Shown here in pieces: positions 60,308-64,000 of a DNA stretch of 64,000 bases. Every line of letters starts with the position of its first letter. Within the stretch, counting starts at the first letter, position 1. The translations under genes and the position numbers were made by a program. The notes below the pieces were generated by a model. That model saw only the letters and a program-made list of their open reading frames with translations. It ran no database searches and was not told where the DNA came from. Source of the DNA: M3007 sp041741155 (GTDB lineage: Bacteria > Bacteroidota > Bacteroidia > Chitinophagales > Saprospiraceae); assembly GCA_041741155.1 (NCBI GenBank), contig JBGSKO010000104.1, forward strand, positions 1 through 64,000, given 5' to 3'.

Positions 60308-60838
60308 ATGGAGCAACTCATCGCCGCCTGCCGTCGGGGCGACAGTACCGCACAGCGCCAGCTGTTTGAAAAGTACAAAAATCCGCTTTTCAACGTCTGC
60401 TTGCGCTATGCTCGCGACCGACCCGAAGCGCAGGATATTTTGCAGGATGCATTCCTCTCTATTTTCCGTGATCTTGGACAATACAACGGCAACGGCGCCT
60501 TCGAGGGCTGGATGCACCGCGTGACTGTCCGAAGCGCCCTGCAGCACCTGCGCAAAAAAAATCCATTACGCTTCGCCGAAGACTACGACGACCTGCCTGC
60601 CAATACCTGGAACACTATTCCCGATACCGATCTCAACAGCGAGGCCATTCTCGGTATGGTGCAGCAGCTGCCTCCCGGCTACCGCACCGTATTCAATCTG
60701 CATTGCGTGGAAGCATACTCTTATACCGAAATAGCCGCCGAGCTCGGCATCACCGAAAGCACCGTACGTTCTCAATACGTTCGCGCCTGCAAACAACTGC
60801 GCGGAATGGTCGAACGCCTGCTATCCATACCCGTATAG
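60308..60838 (+). CDS. ECF-type RNA polymerase sigma factor
   Basis: This 176-residue sigma-70 family factor has region 2 (about 15-85: NVCLRYARDRPEAQDILQDAFLSIFRDLG) and region 4 (about 115-170: LPPGYRTVFNLHCVEAYSYTEIAAELGITESTVRSQYVRA). It is followed after a repeat array by a single-membrane-helix protein that may act as its regulator. ATG at 60,308 gives the usual N-terminus. Confidence 0.93.
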   Translation: MEQLIAACRRGDSTAQRQLFEKYKNPLFNVCLRYARDRPEAQDILQDAFLSIFRDLGQYNGNGAFEGWMHRVTVRSALQHLRKKNPLRFAEDYDDLPANTWNTIPDTDLNSEAILGMVQQLPPGYRTVFNLHCVEAYSYTEIAAELGITESTVRSQYVRACKQLRGMVERLLSIPV

Positions 60839-60968
60839 GTTGGAGGGTTTCTGGTTGGAGGGTTAGAAGGTTTCTGGTTAGAGGGGTTTCTGGATACGCC
60901 CCCCAACTAAAAACCTTCCAACCAGAAACCAGAAACCTTCTAACCCTCCAACCAGAAACCTTCTAACT
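60836..60968. repeat. GGTTNGAGG/AACCTTC array with inverted second arm
   Basis: The first half uses words GGTTGGAGGG, GGTTAGAAGG and GTTTCTGGTT; the second half from 60,904 uses AACCTTCCAACCAGAAACC and AACCTTCTAACC, their reverse complement. The TAG of the sigma gene (60,836-60,838) is joined to the first word. It fills the gap to the next gene at 60,987. Confidence 0.88.
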
Positions 60969-60986
60969 CATTTCAATCATCATGTC

Positions 60987-63038
60987 ATGGAAAATAAAAA
61001 ATCTACAAACCAGGAATTAGAAAATCTGCTGCGCAAAGGTCTGGAGCAGGTCCATCAAACACCCGATACCGATATTTGGGAAAAAATTGCCGTTCGGCAG
61101 GAGCCGAAAAACGTGTGGCTCCGATTGCGCCGTTGGGCGCAGTATGCTGTGCCAATTGCCCTGGTGATCGGGCTGTCCGTGGCCGGCTGGTGGTACAGCG
61201 AAAAGGATCCACAAACGACGCCCTCCGACACACCACCCACCCTTCAGCAGGCGCAAAAACCCAACATTCCCGTAGCGGATGCCGGGCAACAAACCCTGCC
61301 CTACTCCACAGAGCCTGCGATCGGCATCTCCTCCAACCGGCAAAACAGCGGGCTCCAGCGCCTGAATACCGTGCCCGCTGCTACCGTGCATTTTCAAGCC
61401 GAAACAGGCGTGCAGTACCAAAGCCCCTCTACCGGTACCACCGTACACATTCCCGGCGGAGCCTTGGTGGATAGTCGGGGTCGGGCTATTCGTGGCCAAG
61501 TCGAACTCATGCTCCGCGAATACCGCGACATCCCCGACTTCCTGGCATCCGGCATTCCAATGCATTTCGGCGACGAGCGTGGCGAGTTTTTCTTCAACTC
61601 CGGCGGTATGTTCGAAGTGCGCGTAACGCAAAACGGCGAAACCCTCAGCATGGCCCCCGGCCAGGCATACGACCTCACCTTCGCCGCCACCGGAGAACTG
61701 ACAGACGCCAACATGTTCTATCTGAATGATCAAACCGGCGCGTGGGAGTACCTGCCCGACCCGGCATTTAGCGAAGCAGGCGAAAATGGTCGCAACGTCG
61801 TTCCTGCCCAGGCACGTCTCGTTTCTGAAAGCGAAGCCATCCGCAACAACCGCAAGCGCGACAACCAGCCCTGCCTGCCGCGAATAGCCGAACAGCCCGC
61901 CAAATTTGATGCGGCTACCTGGGTAAAAACCGGCGTACGCATAGGCCACGAATTGGCCACCGGAAAAACCAAAATGCCCGGCTGGTTCCGCAAACGCCCC
62001 TGGATCAGCAATGAAGTGCTGCTCAACAGCCTGGAGCGCGGATCGGTGCACATCGTCCAGAACCGCGATCAGGGCGAACTCTTTTTCCCCGAAGACATCA
62101 CCGGCGTATTCTCCGAACTCAAAGCGTTCAAAGACTGCTACTTCATGCGCACCGGAGACTCCATCAACCCGCAAAAACAACTCCGAACCGATGTGTACTG
62201 GGATCGCATTTCCATTTCGCAAGACCTTGGGAACAAATGCAACATCTGGCTCTACAGCGAAAAAGAAGGAATGCTGACGTTCCAGGCGAACCTGACTGCT
62301 ACCGTGGGTAATAAAACCTTCAATGCCCAAAAGGTAATGACCGAATATAAACGCCTGCGCACCGAACGGCTTGAAAATCTCGAAACGCTGGCCGACAATA
62401 TGCGCCAATTCCTGACGGTAGCGCCGGCCTTCCAAACCGAGGACGAGTGGTGCCTTACGCAGCCGGAATGGCTCGAATCTTTCGAGACACAGCACCCTAA
62501 AATGGCGCAACGGTACGAAGCACTCGTACGGGCAGGCCTCACCACCAATGACTCCATTGCCCGTGCCGCCTGGGAAAACTGGCGCGCTCGGTTGCGGGAA
62601 AACTACATGAAGGATGATTTTCGCGCTGCCACTACCGGACGCGAAGGCAACGAAAACCTCCAGTATGCCCTGCGCCTGACCAACTTCGGAGTATACAATT
62701 GTGATCAAATATTCCGCCTGGGCCAACAACAGGACTACATCTACGCCTCCTACGAAACCTCCGACGGAAACCGCATTTTGCCTGCCACCGTGAGCATTCT
62801 GGATCGAAATACACGGCTGTTTTTCACCTTGCCAAAAGCAAATAAAATGCTCTGTTTACCCGGTCGCAATATTGATGTAATTGTAACCGACAGCGACGGC
62901 CGGTTCTACCACCTCCCGGCAGATGCGTACGAACGTATCCAGGCGGGCAAAAAGCAGCAACTCGCCACCTTTACCGTGAAGGATATTACCGAAAAAACCC
63001 GCACCCCGCGAGACTGGGCGAATTACCTGGATATGTAA
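60987..63038 (+). CDS. Single-pass membrane protein with ZU5-like domain, probable sigma-factor partner
   Basis: This 683-residue protein has a cytoplasmic N-terminus of about 48 residues (LENLLRKGLEQVHQTPDTDIWEKIA), one transmembrane helix (about 51-70) and a large periplasmic part. A beta-sandwich (about 125-210) begins ATVHFQAETGVQYQSPSTGT and has HIPGGALVDSRG, similar to ZU5-like or FN3-like domains of Bacteroidota. The topology and order after an ECF sigma gene are those of anti-sigma factors, but no zinc-binding motif is present, so a role as anti-sigma factor is inference only. Confidence 0.7.
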   Translation: MENKKSTNQELENLLRKGLEQVHQTPDTDIWEKIAVRQEPKNVWLRLRRWAQYAVPIALVIGLSVAGWWYSEKDPQTTPSDTPPTLQQAQKPNIPVADAGQQTLPYSTEPAIGISSNRQNSGLQRLNTVPAATVHFQAETGVQYQSPSTGTTVHIPGGALVDSRGRAIRGQVELMLREYRDIPDFLASGIPMHFGDERGEFFFNSGGMFEVRVTQNGETLSMAPGQAYDLTFAATGELTDANMFYLNDQTGAWEYLPDPAFSEAGENGRNVVPAQARLVSESEAIRNNRKRDNQPCLPRIAEQPAKFDAATWVKTGVRIGHELATGKTKMPGWFRKRPWISNEVLLNSLERGSVHIVQNRDQGELFFPEDITGVFSELKAFKDCYFMRTGDSINPQKQLRTDVYWDRISISQDLGNKCNIWLYSEKEGMLTFQANLTATVGNKTFNAQKVMTEYKRLRTERLENLETLADNMRQFLTVAPAFQTEDEWCLTQPEWLESFETQHPKMAQRYEALVRAGLTTNDSIARAAWENWRARLRENYMKDDFRAATTGREGNENLQYALRLTNFGVYNCDQIFRLGQQQDYIYASYETSDGNRILPATVSILDRNTRLFFTLPKANKMLCLPGRNIDVIVTDSDGRFYHLPADAYERIQAGKKQQLATFTVKDITEKTRTPRDWANYLDM

Positions 63039-63050
63039 CCGCAAATAGGA

Positions 63051-63101
63051 CGCAGCACAGATTTTTTCAGGTTTTTAAAAACCTGGAAAGTCTGTGCTGC
63101 G
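63051..63101. repeat. Long hairpin upstream of serA
   Basis: CGCAGCACAGA near 63,051 pairs with TCTGTGCTGCG ending at 63,101, and the inner parts CAGGTTTTT/AAAAACCTG also pair, giving about 25-bp arms with a few mismatches and almost no loop. It lies between the membrane protein stop and the serA promoter. Confidence 0.8.
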
Positions 63102-63114
63102 TAAATCGTTGGTC

Positions 63115-63122
63115 TATCTTTG
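63115..63122 (+). promoter_or_regulatory. -7 promoter element of serA
   Basis: TATCTTTG matches TAnnTTTG exactly, 28 bp before the ATG at 63,151. No clear -33 TTTG is seen. Confidence 0.55.
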
Positions 63123-63150
63123 CACCGTTTTTACGCAACAACTACGGAAA

Positions 63151-64000
63151 ATGATAAAGATCCTCGCCAACGACGGCATTCACCCCGACGGTAAACTCTT
63201 GCTCGAAGAAGCCAACTATCAGGTCATTACCGACAAAATTCCACAGGACGAACTGGCCGCGCATATTGGCGAATACGACGTCCTGATCGTGCGCAGCGCC
63301 ACCAAGGTCACCCGAGCCATTATTGATGCCGGAAAAAACCTCAAGGTCATCGCGCGCGGGGGCGTAGGGTTGGATAATATTGACGTAGAGCATGCCCAAA
63401 GCAAAGGTATTCCGGTGTACAACACGCCGAAAGCCTCCTCACGCGCCGTAGCCGAACTGACATTTGGACACCTGTTTAGCATCGCGCGTATGCTCCAGCG
63501 CAGCAACCGGGAACTTTCTACCGGCGGCGATTTCAAAAAACTGAAAAAAGCCTACGAAACCGGAATCCAACTGCGCGGCAAAACCCTCGGTATCCTCGGC
63601 TTCGGTCGCATCGGCCAGGAAATGGCTCAAATAGCCCTGGGTTTGGGTATGGATGTACGCGCACACGATCCGTTTGTACAAGAAGCTGAAGTAGCCATTC
63701 AACTGTACCGCTACGAGGACGCAAAACTCTGTATCCGCATTCGCACCGAACCCTTCGACCGCGTCATCCGCGAATCCGACGTCATCACCCTGCACCTGCC
63801 GGGCGGTAGCGGCCCAATCATCTCGACGGCAGAAATCGAAAAAATGAAGGACGGGGTTATCCTGCTCAACACCGCCCGCGGCGGCCTCATTGACGAGGAA
63901 ATCCTGCTCCAGGCCCTCGAAAGTGGCAAAGTCGGTGGCGCCGGACTGGATGTGTTCAACAACGAACCCACGCCCAATGAAGCACTTCTAAAACACCCGA
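63151..64000 (+). CDS. serA: D-3-phosphoglycerate dehydrogenase, 5' part only
   Basis: The gene runs off the window end after 283 codons. It begins MIKILANDGIHPDGKLLLEE and has the D-isomer 2-hydroxyacid dehydrogenase fold: substrate-side VIARGGVGLDNIDVEHA with catalytic Arg, NAD-binding motif GILGFGRIGQEM (about 149-160) and LLNTARGGLIDEE near 249. It catalyses the first step of serine synthesis from 3-phosphoglycerate. An insertion YRYEDAKLCIRIRTEP after about 190 looks typical of Bacteroidota members. Whether an ACT domain follows cannot be seen. Confidence 0.92.
   Translation, partial: MIKILANDGIHPDGKLLLEEANYQVITDKIPQDELAAHIGEYDVLIVRSATKVTRAIIDAGKNLKVIARGGVGLDNIDVEHAQSKGIPVYNTPKASSRAVAELTFGHLFSIARMLQRSNRELSTGGDFKKLKKAYETGIQLRGKTLGILGFGRIGQEMAQIALGLGMDVRAHDPFVQEAEVAIQLYRYEDAKLCIRIRTEPFDRVIRESDVITLHLPGGSGPIISTAEIEKMKDGVILLNTARGGLIDEEILLQALESGKVGGAGLDVFNNEPTPNEALLKHP

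Noticed and set aside
1..64000. tRNA or rRNA genes
   Set aside because: No cloverleaf with a GTTCGAATC-type T-arm or rRNA core sequence was found on either strand by eye.

Overview
The window looks like a chromosomal segment of a Bacteroidota bacterium, most likely from the Saprospiria (Haliscomenobacter/Lewinella-like). This is inferred from secreted proteins with type IX (Por) secretion C-terminal domains, TAnnTTTG-type promoters, weak Shine-Dalgarno use, a SdhC-SdhA-SdhB complex, and a Sec-type (clade II) nitrous oxide reductase cluster. Most of it is GC-rich and densely coded. Positions 1 to about 4,560, the gene at 37.7-38.3 kb and the end of the fic gene are visibly AT-rich.

Layout. 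0-4.5 kb: an AT-rich block with an OmpA-like barrel, a DUF3494 ice-binding-like lipoprotein, three very small membrane proteins and a PorT-like barrel. 4.7-13.8 kb: nuoN without the rest of complex I, threonine aldolase, an iron-sulfur oxidoreductase pair, a phosphoribosyltransferase and a secreted amidase. 14-21 kb: a GH3/beta-lactamase fusion, AMP nucleosidase, a SPOR protein and an M1 peptidase. 21-26 kb: sdhC-sdhA-sdhB, with a duplicated-domain secreted protein between sdhA and sdhB. 26-40 kb: cytidine deaminase, a cell-wall amidase, two tandem M43-like T9SS metalloproteases, a flippase, an L,D-transpeptidase-like lipoprotein and an ATP-cone/Mrr-like nuclease fusion. 40-49 kb: a ParE-type toxin/antitoxin pair, then a minus-strand nos operon in the order cytochrome c, nosZ, fasciclin, membrane-NosL fusion, nosD, nosF, ric, nosY. 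49.7-64 kb: glgA, a short mutA, a regulator pair, fic, hipBA, uvrB, an Rpn-like nuclease, an ECF sigma factor with a membrane partner, and the 5' part of serA.

How the genes work together. The nos operon forms a respiratory N2O-reduction module: a lipoprotein cytochrome c that could feed electrons to NosZ, NosD/F/Y and NosL for copper-site assembly, and Ric for repair of iron centres damaged by NO. A 20-bp near-palindrome of TATGA-N6-TCATA type lies about 41.5 bp upstream of the likely transcription start of its first gene, so Crp/Fnr-type control is plausible.

The most unusual feature is not a protein. Many intergenic gaps are filled by short-unit tandem arrays in strict register, with 9-nt units (CGATTNNNN or GGTTGAGNN), 7-nt units (GAGTGAT/GAGCTAT) or a 23-nt unit. 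Each large array has one arm in one orientation and a second arm in reverse complement, so the transcript could fold into a long hairpin. In several cases the stop codon of the flanking gene is part of the terminal unit. At least four unrelated motif families show this same design. I do not recognise it as a described element class in Bacteroidota. A nested inverted repeat at 20,706-21,078 and several long perfect hairpins add to this layer.
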